Source: Rudaea sp. (GTDB lineage: Bacteria; Pseudomonadota; Gammaproteobacteria; Xanthomonadales; Rhodanobacteraceae). From it: a stretch of 7,767 nucleotides of DNA. The first letter of the stretch is position 1. Each line of letters opens with the position of its first letter. The notes below the pieces were generated by a model. The model made no database searches. It saw only the letters and a list, made by a program, of their open reading frames with translations, and was not told the origin of the DNA. Below, piece by piece: positions 1 through 6,194 of this stretch. The DNA is taken from NCBI GenBank assembly GCA_025934455.1, contig JAICYA010000081.1, positions 1 through 7,767 on the forward strand, written 5' to 3'. Made by a program: the position numbers and the translations under genes.

Positions 1-609
1 CTTGCCCTCAGCGTACAGCTGCCGGACCTTGGATTTCTCCTCGTTGCCGAGCCCGCTCGGCATCGGCCCGGCCGGCACGAACACGGCCGGCAGATGGCCG
101 AATGTGAGCGCGGCGATCAACAGGCCCGGCACGATCTTGTCGCAGATGCCGAGCATCAATACGGCATCGTACATGTCGTGCGACAGCGCCACCGCCGCGG
201 ACAACGCGATCACGTCGCGCGAGAACAGCGACAACTCCATGCCGGCGCGGCCCTGCGTCACGCCATCGCACATCGCGGGCACGCCGCCGGCCACCTGTGC
301 CGTCGCGCCGACCGCGCGCGCCGCGGCGCGACTGCGTTCCGGATCCGGCTCGTAGGGCTGGTGCGCGGACAGCATGTCGTTGTAGGCAGTGACGATGCCG
401 ATGTTCGGCGCCGCCTCGCCACGCAATGCCGCCTTGTCCGTCGCATTGCAAGCCGCGAAACCATGCGCCAGGTTGCTGCATCCCAGATGACCGCGCTGCG
501 GTCCATTGCCGCGCGCGGCCTCGATTTTGGCGAGGTAGCGCGCACGCGATCCGCGGCTGCGTTCGGCGATGCGCGCGGTGACTTCGGCGACGACACGATT
601 CAATGGCAT
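1..609 (-). CDS. edd: 6-phosphogluconate dehydratase, N-terminal part (cut by window edge)
   Basis: Edd removes water from 6-phosphogluconate to give 2-keto-3-deoxy-6-phosphogluconate (KDPG), the committing step of the cytoplasmic Entner-Doudoroff pathway. From the ATG at 609 the frame stays open for 203 codons to the window edge; the family is about 600 residues long, so roughly two thirds lies outside. The visible part closely follows the E. coli Edd pattern: ERSR near residue 16, NLAHGFAAC at 46-54, AYNDMLSAHQPYE at 75-87, GGVPAMCDGVTQG at 108-120, and CDKIVPGLLIA at 156-166, which fits the IlvD/Edd signature C-D-K-x2-P-G. The cysteines in the MCDG and CDK motifs are those expected near the iron-sulfur cluster. 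The gene starts 19 bases after the pgl stop, with a GAGGA ribosome site 8 bases before the ATG, so it is the third gene of a zwf-pgl-edd operon. IlvD is excluded by the Edd-specific AHQPYE and FGHLPAVFVP stretches. Confidence 0.95.
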   Translation of the reverse strand, partial: MPLNRVVAEVTARIAERSRGSRARYLAKIEAARGNGPQRGHLGCSNLAHGFAACNATDKAALRGEAAPNIGIVTAYNDMLSAHQPYEPDPERSRAAARAVGATAQVAGGVPAMCDGVTQGRAGMELSLFSRDVIALSAAVALSHDMYDAVLMLGICDKIVPGLLIAALTFGHLPAVFVPAGPMPSGLGNEEKSKVRQLYAEGK

Positions 610-628
610 GGTGGCAATCCTCGCGACA

Positions 629-1315
629 TCACGGACTCCAGTAGACCTGCGGCGCCACGGCTGCGTGCTCCAGCACGGCACGAATCGGCGCCTGCGCGAA
701 CGGTTCCTCGCCGCGCAGCGCGGATTCCAGCGTACGCCGTTTTCCCGCACCGCGGATCAGCACGAACAGGGCACGCGTGGCGACCAGTGCGGACAGCGTA
801 AGCGTGACGCGCGGTTCGGGGACGCTCGGCGAGCGCAGCGCCATCGCCGCGACAGGCGCGTCGGCGTCCAAGGCCATGGCGATGGTATCGCCGTCGGCAA
901 ACAAGGATGCGCAATGCCCGTCCGCGCCCATGCCGAGGACGACCACGTCAAACGTGCGCGGTAGTTTTGCCGGTGTGGGCAAATTCGTTTTTCCGCTTTG
1001 CGAATCGGCCAGCGGGACAAACGCTGCCGGAACGCGATCGAGCAGCGCTTCACGCAGCAGGCGCGCGTTCGAACGTATATCGTCCGCCGGCACGAGGCGC
1101 TCGTCGGTCAATGTCACGTTCAGACGCGGCCAATCGAGATTCTCTTGCACCAGCGCCGCGAGAAATTTCTTCGGCGTTTCGCCACCGGGTACTGCGAGCC
1201 ACGCGTCCGTGCGCGTCGCGATTGCCTCGCGCAACCGCATGCCGACCGCAGCGGCGAGTGCGTGAGCCTGCCCATCCGCGTCGGCGAAGACATGCACGAC
1301 CGGCGCGATGCTCAC
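629..1315 (-). CDS. pgl: 6-phosphogluconolactonase (DevB/SOL type)
   Basis: Pgl hydrolyses 6-phosphoglucono-1,5-lactone, the Zwf product, to 6-phosphogluconate in the cytoplasm. The 228-residue protein is normal in length for the bacterial DevB family. It shows the family blocks in order: AVPGGETPKKF at 41-51 (sugar-phosphate binding loop), TDERLVP at 70-76, LGMGADGHCASLF at 127-139 with the expected catalytic His134, and PEPRVTLTLSAL at 166-177. Start: GTG at 1315, because its first bases overlap the zwf stop as GTGA (4 bases) and GAGG lies about 10 bases upstream, which implies translational coupling to zwf. One oddity is Cys135 where the motif usually reads DGHTASLF. Downstream, edd follows after 19 bases. 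The glucosamine-6-phosphate deaminase NagB-I shares this fold, but the ED context and the motifs favour Pgl. Confidence 0.94.
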   Translation of the reverse strand: MSIAPVVHVFADADGQAHALAAAVGMRLREAIATRTDAWLAVPGGETPKKFLAALVQENLDWPRLNVTLTDERLVPADDIRSNARLLREALLDRVPAAFVPLADSQSGKTNLPTPAKLPRTFDVVVLGMGADGHCASLFADGDTIAMALDADAPVAAMALRSPSVPEPRVTLTLSALVATRALFVLIRGAGKRRTLESALRGEEPFAQAPIRAVLEHAAVAPQVYWSP

Positions 1316-2778
1316 GTTGCCGCGTCCTCGTGCCAGGTGCGGCCATCGCGTTCGATCAGGGCCACGGCCGCGCTCGGCCCCCAGGTGCCGGCTGCATACG
1401 GCTTGGGCGTGTCGTCGTTCGCCGACCAGGTTTCCAGGATCGGATCGATCCAGCGCCAGGCGGCCTCGACTTCGTCACGGCGCATGAACAAGGTGGGATT
1501 GCCGCGCACCACGTCCATCAACAAGCGCTCGTAAGCATCTGCGTGGCGCACCCCGAAGGCCTGCGCGAAACTCATGTCCAGCGGCACGCGGCGCAGGCGC
1601 AGTCCGCCGGGGCCCGGATACTTGATCATCAACCACAGCTTCACGCCTTCGTCCGGCTGCAGGCGCAGCACCAGTTCGTTCGGCGCGATGGGACCCGCGT
1701 TGGCGGCGAAGATCGAATGCGGAATGCTGCGGAACGCGATGACGATCTCGGACACGCGCTGCGCCAGGCGTTTTCCCGTGCGCAGGTAGAACGGCACGCC
1801 GGACCAGCGCCAGTTCGCGACTTCGGCCTTGAGCGCGACGAAGGTTTCGGTATGCGCGTGACCGCCGCCGTTTTCCTCGTCGTAACCGGGCACCGGTTCG
1901 CTGCCGATCGCGCCGGCGCGGTACTGCCCGCGCACGGTCAGGCGCGTGGCGTCGGTGCCGAGCGGACGCAGTGCGTTGAGGACTTTCAGTTTCTCGTCGC
2001 GCACGGCGTCGGGCTCAAGCGAAACCGGCGGCTCCATCGCAACCATGCACAGCAATTGCAGCAGGTGATTCTGCACCATGTCGCGCAGCGCGCCGGCGCC
2101 CGCGTAGAACGCGGCGCGCCTTTCGACACCAATCGTTTCGGCCACCGTGATCTGCACGTGGTCGATATGCTCGGCGCGCCACAGCGGCTCGAACAGCGCG
2201 TTGCCGAAGCGCAGCGCGAGCAGGTTCTGCACCGTCTCCTTGCCCAGATAATGATCGATGCGGAAGGTCTGGTTCTCGGCGAAAGTGCGTCCGATCGCGT
2301 CGTTGATCGCCGCGGCGCTGGCGAGGTCGCGGCCAATGGGTTTTTCCACGACCACGCGCACCTTGCCGGTCGTCAATCCATACTGGCGCAGTCGGTCGCA
2401 GATCGGCACGAACAAATCCGTCGCGGTGGCGAGATAGAAAACGCGAACGCGTTCGGCACCCGTACCCACGCGGCGGGCGAAGGCGTCCCAGCCCGCGTCC
2501 TGATTCGCATCCAATGCCTCGTAGCCAAGCAGCGCGAGGAAACGCTCGATCACGCGGCCTTCCGCGCCAGCCGTCGCGACAAGCGCCGGGCGCACGCGTT
2601 CGCGGTATTCGGCGTCGCTCATCGCGTCGCGCGCCACGGCGATGATGCGGCTGATCGCGCTGATTTGGCCATCGACAAAACGGCGCAGCAGCGCCGGCAG
2701 CAGTTTGCGCAATGCAAGATCGCCGGTGCCGCCAAAAATCGCCAGATCGAAGTCTTCCACCGGCGGACTCGCGCCCAT
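1312..2778 (-). CDS. zwf: Glucose-6-phosphate 1-dehydrogenase
   Basis: Zwf oxidises glucose-6-phosphate to 6-phosphogluconolactone with reduction of NAD(P)+, feeding both the ED and the oxidative pentose-phosphate pathways. At 488 residues it is full length. The N-terminal Rossmann domain carries IFGGTGDLA at 14-22; EKPIG at 145-149 and the PROSITE-type active-site block RIDHYLGKE at 173-181 follow. QNH at 236-238 supplies the histidine equivalent to the catalytic base of the Leuconostoc enzyme, and YLRTGKRL at 331-338 is the usual C-terminal-domain block. The start at 2778 has GAGG about 7 bases upstream. It is the first gene of the zwf-pgl-edd operon and is divergent from the GntR regulator, sharing a 120-base spacer with paired operator-like sites, so GlcNAc-linked control is likely. 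Cofactor preference (NAD or NADP) cannot be read with confidence. Confidence 0.97.
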   Translation of the reverse strand: MGASPPVEDFDLAIFGGTGDLALRKLLPALLRRFVDGQISAISRIIAVARDAMSDAEYRERVRPALVATAGAEGRVIERFLALLGYEALDANQDAGWDAFARRVGTGAERVRVFYLATATDLFVPICDRLRQYGLTTGKVRVVVEKPIGRDLASAAAINDAIGRTFAENQTFRIDHYLGKETVQNLLALRFGNALFEPLWRAEHIDHVQITVAETIGVERRAAFYAGAGALRDMVQNHLLQLLCMVAMEPPVSLEPDAVRDEKLKVLNALRPLGTDATRLTVRGQYRAGAIGSEPVPGYDEENGGGHAHTETFVALKAEVANWRWSGVPFYLRTGKRLAQRVSEIVIAFRSIPHSIFAANAGPIAPNELVLRLQPDEGVKLWLMIKYPGPGGLRLRRVPLDMSFAQAFGVRHADAYERLLMDVVRGNPTLFMRRDEVEAAWRWIDPILETWSANDDTPKPYAAGTWGPSAAVALIERDGRTWHEDAAT

Positions 2779-2809
2779 GCGTCACCTCATCGGAACAACG
2801 ATGAAAAAT

Positions 2810-2839
2810 AAAATACCACTTACATACCATTTTTTGCAA
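2810..2839 (-). promoter_or_regulatory. Candidate zwf promoter
   Basis: On the minus strand TTGCAA (2839-2834) is followed after 18 bases by TATTTT (2815-2810), a plausible sigma-70 pair. Transcription would start near 2803, giving a leader of about 25 bases that still includes the zwf ribosome site. The left 18-bp operator-like site (2812-2829) covers the -10 and the spacer, so a bound repressor would block polymerase. This is read by eye, with no experimental support. Confidence 0.45.
2812..2829 (-). promoter_or_regulatory. Left operator-like site (zwf side)
   Basis: Read on the minus strand the site is TGGTATGTAAGTGGTATT: two TGGTAT half-sites spaced 11 bases apart, about one helical turn. 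It matches the site at 2873-2890 in 16 of 18 positions but points the opposite way. It overlaps the predicted zwf promoter. The divergently encoded GntR/UTRA protein is the natural candidate to bind it. GntR operators of the HutC type are usually short palindromes, so the direct-repeat layout is slightly unusual. Confidence 0.6.
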
Positions 2840-2863
2840 ATTTGGCTATACTTTCTCGATTAT
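2834..2863 (+). promoter_or_regulatory. Candidate promoter of the GntR-nagB-nagA operon
   Basis: TTGCAA (2834-2839), 18 bases, then GATTAT (2858-2863) is one possible sigma-70 pair; each hexamer matches consensus in 4 of 6 positions. TTGCAA is self-complementary, so the same hexamer could act as the -35 for both divergent promoters. A better -10, TATACT at 2847-2852, lacks a good -35. Either choice puts the right operator-like site in or beside the start of the transcript. Confidence 0.3.
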
Positions 2864-2872
2864 TGTTTCATT

Positions 2873-2890
2873 TGGTATTTGAGTGGTATT
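2873..2890 (+). promoter_or_regulatory. Right operator-like site (regulator side)
   Basis: TGGTATTTGAGTGGTATT, again two TGGTAT half-sites at 11-base spacing. It mirrors the site at 2812-2829, differing only at the 7th and 9th bases; the centres are 61 bases apart. It ends 8 bases before the regulator ATG, where a ribosome site would normally sit, so it fits autorepression of the nag operon. Confidence 0.6.
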
Positions 2891-2898
2891 CTTCGCGC

Positions 2899-3657
2899 AT
2901 GGTCACCGACCTGGTTTCCCAATACCGCCGCCTCGGCCGACAAGACGGCGCGCGGGCGCTGAACTACATGCGCCTGCGCCAGGCCATGCTCGCCACGCTG
3001 GAGAGCGGCGACCTGCAGCCGGGCCAGATGCTGCCGGGCGAGCGCGAGCTGGCGCAACGGCTGGCCTTGTCGCGCGTGACCGTGCGCAAGGCCATCGCCG
3101 GCCTGGTCGATGACGGCGTGCTGATCCAGCGCCACGGCGCCGGCACCTTCGTCGCTGAACGCATCGTCAAATCGTTTTCGCGCCTGACCGGCTTCACCGA
3201 CGACCTGCGCGCACGCGGCCTCAAGCCGCGCGTGCGTTTCCTCGATCGCCAGACTGGCGTCGCGACGCCGGCCGAGACGCTCGCGTTGCATCTTTCGCCG
3301 GGCGCGCGCGTGGTGCGCCTGCGTCGCCTGCGCTTCGCGGGCAACACGCCGCTCGCGCTCGAAGACACGACCGTGCCGCAAGCCGTGTTGCACGACCCGA
3401 AACAGGTCAAGCAATCGCTTTACGACACGCTGGAGAAACTTGGCTGTCGTCCGGTGCGCGCCTTGCAGCGGTTGCGCGCCGTCGCCCTCGATGCGGCGCA
3501 GGCGAAGTTGCTGGATTTGCCGCCGGGCAGTCCCGCGCTTGCGATCGAACGTCGCGCGTTTCTCGCCGACGGCCGCGTCGTCGAATTCACTTCGTCCATC
3601 TATCGCGGCGACGCCTACGATTTCGTCGCCGAACTGCATGCCGAGTCCACTGCATGA
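2899..3657 (+). CDS. GntR-family regulator with UTRA domain (NagR/NagQ/DasR-like)
   Basis: A 252-residue transcription factor. The winged helix-turn-helix spans about 23-86: SGDLQPGQMLPGERELAQ (36-53), SRVTVRKAIAGL (58-69) for the recognition helix, and the wing tip RHGAGTFV (78-85). The UTRA ligand domain runs from about 95 to 245, opening with LTGFTDDLRARGLKP, a pattern typical of the NagR/YvoA/DasR branch, which senses amino-sugar phosphates such as GlcNAc-6-P or GlcN-6-P. The ATG at 2899 was chosen because the only start upstream in frame (TTG, 2842) would translate the operator region; there is no clear Shine-Dalgarno sequence before 2899. About 19 residues precede the usual start of the winged-helix domain. 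It overlaps the SIS gene by 4 bases (ATGA) and diverges from zwf, so it probably represses its own operon and perhaps zwf-pgl-edd. The ligand is inferred from context. Confidence 0.9.
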   Translation: MVTDLVSQYRRLGRQDGARALNYMRLRQAMLATLESGDLQPGQMLPGERELAQRLALSRVTVRKAIAGLVDDGVLIQRHGAGTFVAERIVKSFSRLTGFTDDLRARGLKPRVRFLDRQTGVATPAETLALHLSPGARVVRLRRLRFAGNTPLALEDTTVPQAVLHDPKQVKQSLYDTLEKLGCRPVRALQRLRAVALDAAQAKLLDLPPGSPALAIERRAFLADGRVVEFTSSIYRGDAYDFVAELHAESTA

Positions 3658-4685
3658 ATGCCAACACGTCCCCGCGCATGGCCGGTGAGGCGCACGAATC
3701 GCACGCCGCCGTCGCACGCCAGCTCGCCGCCAACGACGCCATCGTGACGAATCTCGCGCAATCTCTGCGCGCGCGGCCACCACGCTTCATCGTCACTTGT
3801 GCGCGCGGCAGCTCCGATCATGCCGCGACGTTCGCCAAGTACGTCTTCGAGACGCAGGTCGGCCTGTTCACTGCGTCGGCATCCCCGTCGGTCACATCGG
3901 TCTATGCCGCCCATCAGAACCTGGACGGCGCGCTGTACCTGGCCATCTCGCAGTCCGGCAAGAGTCCGGATCTCGTGCGCCATGCGCAATCCGCGCGCGC
4001 GGCCGGTGCGCGCGTCGTGGCCATGGTCAATCACGCCGACTCACCGCTGGCCGAGGTTGCCGAGATCGTGGTTCCACTGCACGCGGGGCCTGAACTCAGC
4101 GTCGCCGCCACGAAAAGTTACATCTGCTCGCTTGCCGCGATACTGCATCTGGCCGCGCGCTGGCGTGACGACTCTGTCCTGCTCGATGCGCTGTTCGCCG
4201 TGCCGGACGCTTTGCGACACGGCTGGGGTCTGGACTGGTCGCCGTTGGTCGACGGCCTGGCCGATGCGCGCAACCTGTTCGTGATCGGGCGCGGCTTCGG
4301 TTTCGGCGCGGCACTGGAGGCCGCGCTCAAGTTCAAGGAAACCTGCGCGCTGCATGCCGAAGCGTTCAGCGCCGCCGAGGTGCGGCACGGTCCCATGGCC
4401 CTGGTGGACAAGGATTTCCCCGTACTGTTCTTCAGCCAGAACGACGACACGCGCGAGGGCACGCTCGCGCTCGCGCGCGAGTTCCGCGAGCGTGGCGCGC
4501 GCGTGCTCGTGGCCGCACCAGGCACCGATGCCGACCCGTTGCCGGTGGCGGAATCCGCGCATCCTGCCTGCACGCCGCTGTTGACGATCCAGAGTTTCTA
4601 TCGTGCCGCCAGCGCGCTGTCGCTGCGCCGTGGCCTGAACCCCGACGTACCGCCGCATCTGCGCAAGGTGACGGAAACCGTCTGA
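3654..4685 (+). CDS. nagB-II: SIS-family glucosamine-6-phosphate deaminase (NagB-II type)
   Basis: This enzyme probably converts glucosamine-6-phosphate to fructose-6-phosphate and ammonia in the cytoplasm, the step after NagA. The 343-residue protein consists of two SIS (sugar isomerase) domains resembling the isomerase half of GlmS, without the glutaminase domain. Visible blocks: CARGSSDHAA (49-58), AISQSGKSPD (97-106, phosphate-binding serine-rich loop), GPELSVAATKS (145-155), IGRGFGFGAALEAALKFKET (211-230), EAFSAAEVRHGP (236-247), and a GlmS-like C-terminus DVPPHLRKVTETV (331-343). GlmS itself is excluded by the length; HexR/RpiR regulators are excluded because there is no N-terminal helix-turn-helix. 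AgaS or a fructosamine deglycase are alternatives, but adjacent nagA makes NagB-II most likely. The ATG is fused to the regulator stop as ATGA, which implies translational coupling. Confidence 0.9.
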   Translation: MNANTSPRMAGEAHESHAAVARQLAANDAIVTNLAQSLRARPPRFIVTCARGSSDHAATFAKYVFETQVGLFTASASPSVTSVYAAHQNLDGALYLAISQSGKSPDLVRHAQSARAAGARVVAMVNHADSPLAEVAEIVVPLHAGPELSVAATKSYICSLAAILHLAARWRDDSVLLDALFAVPDALRHGWGLDWSPLVDGLADARNLFVIGRGFGFGAALEAALKFKETCALHAEAFSAAEVRHGPMALVDKDFPVLFFSQNDDTREGTLALAREFRERGARVLVAAPGTDADPLPVAESAHPACTPLLTIQSFYRAASALSLRRGLNPDVPPHLRKVTETV

Positions 4686-4696
4686 TGGAACGCTAG
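4685..4696 (+). other. Three-codon mini-ORF bridging nagB-II and nagA
   Basis: The nagB-II stop overlaps an ATG (TGATG, 4683-4687) that opens a three-codon frame, Met-Glu-Arg, whose TAG overlaps the nagA GTG (TAGTG, 4694-4698). Ribosomes could terminate and reinitiate step by step here. It may also be chance: the nagA start has its own GGA about 6 bases upstream, inside the mini-ORF. Confidence 0.3.
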
Positions 4697-5838
4697 TGCT
4701 CACCGCTCTGCTCAATGCACGCGTGCTTGGCGATGCCGGTTTCATCGACGGTGCCGTCCTGCTGCTCGACGGCGCGCGCATCGCCGATGTCGTCGTCGCC
4801 TCCGACCCGCGCGTGCGCGCGGCGCAGGTCGTGGATCTGGAAGGCTGCACGCTGGCGCCCGGTTTCATCGACTGCCAGGTCAACGGCGGCGGCGGCGTGC
4901 TGTTCAACGATGCGCCGACGCTCGACGGCATCACGAGCATTGCCGCCGCGCATCGCCGCTTCGGCACCACCGGATTGTTGCCAACCCTGATCAGCGACGA
5001 TGCCGCGACCATGCACGCGGCCATCGCCGCCGTGCGCGAAGCGATTGCGCGCGACGTACCGGGAATACTCGGCATCCATCTGGAAGGGCCGTTCCTCGCG
5101 CCGCAGCGCAAGGGCATCCACGATGCCGGCAAGTTCCGCGCGCCCACGACGGCTGATATCGACCTGATCGCCGCCGGCGACGCGGGAAAAGCCCTGCTGA
5201 CCATCGCGCCCGAACAGGTCGCGCCGCAAGTCCTGCGCGAACTTGCGGCGCGCAGCGTGATCCTTTGCGCCGGCCACACCGCGGCGACGTATGCGCAAAC
5301 GCGTACCGCGCTGGATGCCGGTGTGCGCGGCTTCACCCACCTGTTCAATGCGATGTCGCCGCTGCAAAGCCGCGAGCCGGGGGTGGTCGGCGCCGCGCTC
5401 GAAGACCGCGCGAGCTGGTGCGGCATCATCGTCGACGGCCATCACGTGCATCCGGCGGCGCTGCGCGTCGCGCTCGCCGCCAAGCCGCGCGGAAAGATTT
5501 TCCTCGTCACCGACGCGATGCCGCCGGTCGGAGCGGACAGCGATCGATTCACCCTCAACGGCGAGGTCATCACCTGCCGCGACGGCAAATGCACGAATGC
5601 CGATGGCGTGCTCGCCGGCTCCGCCCTGGACATGGCCAGCGCCGTGCGCAACGCCATCACCCTGCTCGGCCTCGCCGCCGACGAAGCGCTGCGCATGGCA
5701 TCGGCGTACCCAGCGGCGTTCCTGGGGCTGGAAAAAACGCACGGCCGCATCGCGCCGGGCTACGTCGCGGATCTCGTCGCGCTGGATGCAGATTTCGTTG
5801 TGCGTCGCACCTGGATCGGCGGTGTGCGAGACGCGTGA
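4696..5838 (+). CDS. nagA: N-acetylglucosamine-6-phosphate deacetylase
   Basis: NagA hydrolyses GlcNAc-6-phosphate to glucosamine-6-phosphate and acetate in the cytoplasm, using bound metal in an amidohydrolase TIM barrel. The 380-residue length matches E. coli NagA (382). Key positions: PGFIDCQVNGGGG at 55-67, HLEGPF at 128-133 with metal ligand Glu130, CAGHT at 191-195 with His194, FTHLFNAM at 213-220 with His215, DGHHVHP at 247-253, and VTDAMPP at 271-277 with the catalytic Asp273. All expected catalytic and metal residues are present. Start: GTG at 4696, 10 bases after the nagB-II stop, with GGA about 6 bases before it. No signal peptide is visible. It is the last gene of the regulator-nagB-nagA operon; a GlcNAc kinase and transporter are not in the window. 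Confidence 0.96.
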   Translation: MLTALLNARVLGDAGFIDGAVLLLDGARIADVVVASDPRVRAAQVVDLEGCTLAPGFIDCQVNGGGGVLFNDAPTLDGITSIAAAHRRFGTTGLLPTLISDDAATMHAAIAAVREAIARDVPGILGIHLEGPFLAPQRKGIHDAGKFRAPTTADIDLIAAGDAGKALLTIAPEQVAPQVLRELAARSVILCAGHTAATYAQTRTALDAGVRGFTHLFNAMSPLQSREPGVVGAALEDRASWCGIIVDGHHVHPAALRVALAAKPRGKIFLVTDAMPPVGADSDRFTLNGEVITCRDGKCTNADGVLAGSALDMASAVRNAITLLGLAADEALRMASAYPAAFLGLEKTHGRIAPGYVADLVALDADFVVRRTWIGGVRDA

Positions 5839-5854
5839 ATCGCAAGATTGGAAC

Positions 5855-5882
5855 TGGTCCGTGGTGGGATCGAACCATCGAC
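5855..5882 (-). other. tRNA T-arm-like relic
   Basis: The minus strand reads GATGG, the T-loop-like TTCGATC, then CCACC, followed by ACGGACCA. This resembles the 3' end of a tRNA, with four of five T-stem pairs (one A-C mismatch). Further 5' is CTGGTAA, which looks like an anticodon loop with GGT, but its flanks do not pair and the distance to the T-arm is too long. It is not a functional tRNA; it may be a remnant, part of an IS end, or chance. Confidence 0.25.
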
Positions 5883-5920
5883 CGGCACCACCCCGTTACC
5901 AGGTAGCGTTTGAGATTGGA

Positions 5921-5950
5921 GTCCGATCCCATAGGCTGAGGAGATCGGAC
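5921..5950 (+). repeat. Inverted repeat just before the IS3-like start codon
   Basis: GTCCGATC (5921-5928) and GATCGGAC (5943-5950) form a perfect 8-bp stem around a 14-base loop. The right arm abuts the ATG at 5951, and the loop and right arm contain the GAGGAG ribosome site, so folding of an mRNA could hide it. There is no T-tract, so it is not a typical terminator. Confidence 0.5.
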
Positions 5951-6181
5951 ATGAAGAAGCGGTTTTCGGAAAAACAGATCATCGTTTTCGCGACGAGTCT
6001 CATCCATCAACCGTCGCCAACGGAAACGTCGTCGGGCGGGTCGGTCAGTGCGAGGAACCGATCGAGGCTGGTGAGAGGTTTGCTTGAGCACCCATCGAAG
6101 GGCGCCGCAAAATATACCATTATGGATGGGCTTCCCGTCCGCTGCCGCTCGCGCCTCGCGGGTCCGGTTCGTGTCCGGTAG
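5951..6181 (+). pseudogene. Remnant resembling IS3-family transposase orfA
   Basis: The frame runs 76 codons, but only the first 13 or so residues, MKKRFSEKQIIVF, are recognisable. They resemble the start of IS3-family OrfA proteins, commonly MKK(S)RFSEEQIIGFL. The rest shows no helix-turn-helix or leucine-zipper pattern and no family resemblance, so the reading frame leaves the transposase at about 5990. A strong GAGGAG ribosome site precedes the ATG by 7-8 bases, as in an intact element. No orfB and no second terminal repeat were seen within the window, so this is a short left-end remnant rather than a mobile element. The match is short; chance similarity cannot be ruled out. Confidence 0.5.
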
Positions 6182-6194
6182 TTTTCGGCTCGGG

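Larger units (their letters stand above)
5839..6194. other. Spacer between convergent nagA and methyltransferase genes
   Basis: A 356-base stretch with no intact recognisable gene. It contains a tRNA-T-arm-like relic, a hairpin, and an IS3 orfA-like fragment, listed separately. From about 5990 to 6194 I recognise nothing; there is an AT-rich patch at 6108-6123 and no T-tract terminator for either flanking gene. Confidence 0.6.

Noticed and set aside
907..2811. 634-codon open frame on the plus strand opposite pgl and zwf
   Set aside because: It is antisense to clearly conserved zwf and pgl and its product is Arg/His/Ala-rich with no domain; long antisense frames are common in high-GC DNA.
2842..2898. 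Upstream TTG start giving the regulator 19 more residues
   Set aside because: It would translate the AT-rich promoter and operator region, has no ribosome site, and the extra residues do not look like part of a GntR domain.
3654..4685. SIS protein as a HexR/RpiR regulator or as GlmS
   Set aside because: There is no N-terminal helix-turn-helix as in HexR and no glutaminase domain as in GlmS; length and context with nagA fit NagB-II.
4041..5429. 462-codon open frame on the minus strand opposite nagB-II and nagA
   Set aside because: It is a shadow of two conserved genes and has low-complexity Ser/Arg/Ala composition and no recognisable motif.
5839..5925. Functional tRNA gene on the minus strand
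   Set aside because: The anticodon stem does not pair, the variable region is too long, the acceptor and D arms are missing, and the T stem has a mismatch.
6109..6130. ATACCA half-site at 6114-6119 as a further regulator site
   Set aside because: Only one half-site is present, without the 11-bp partner, far from any gene start; chance is likely.
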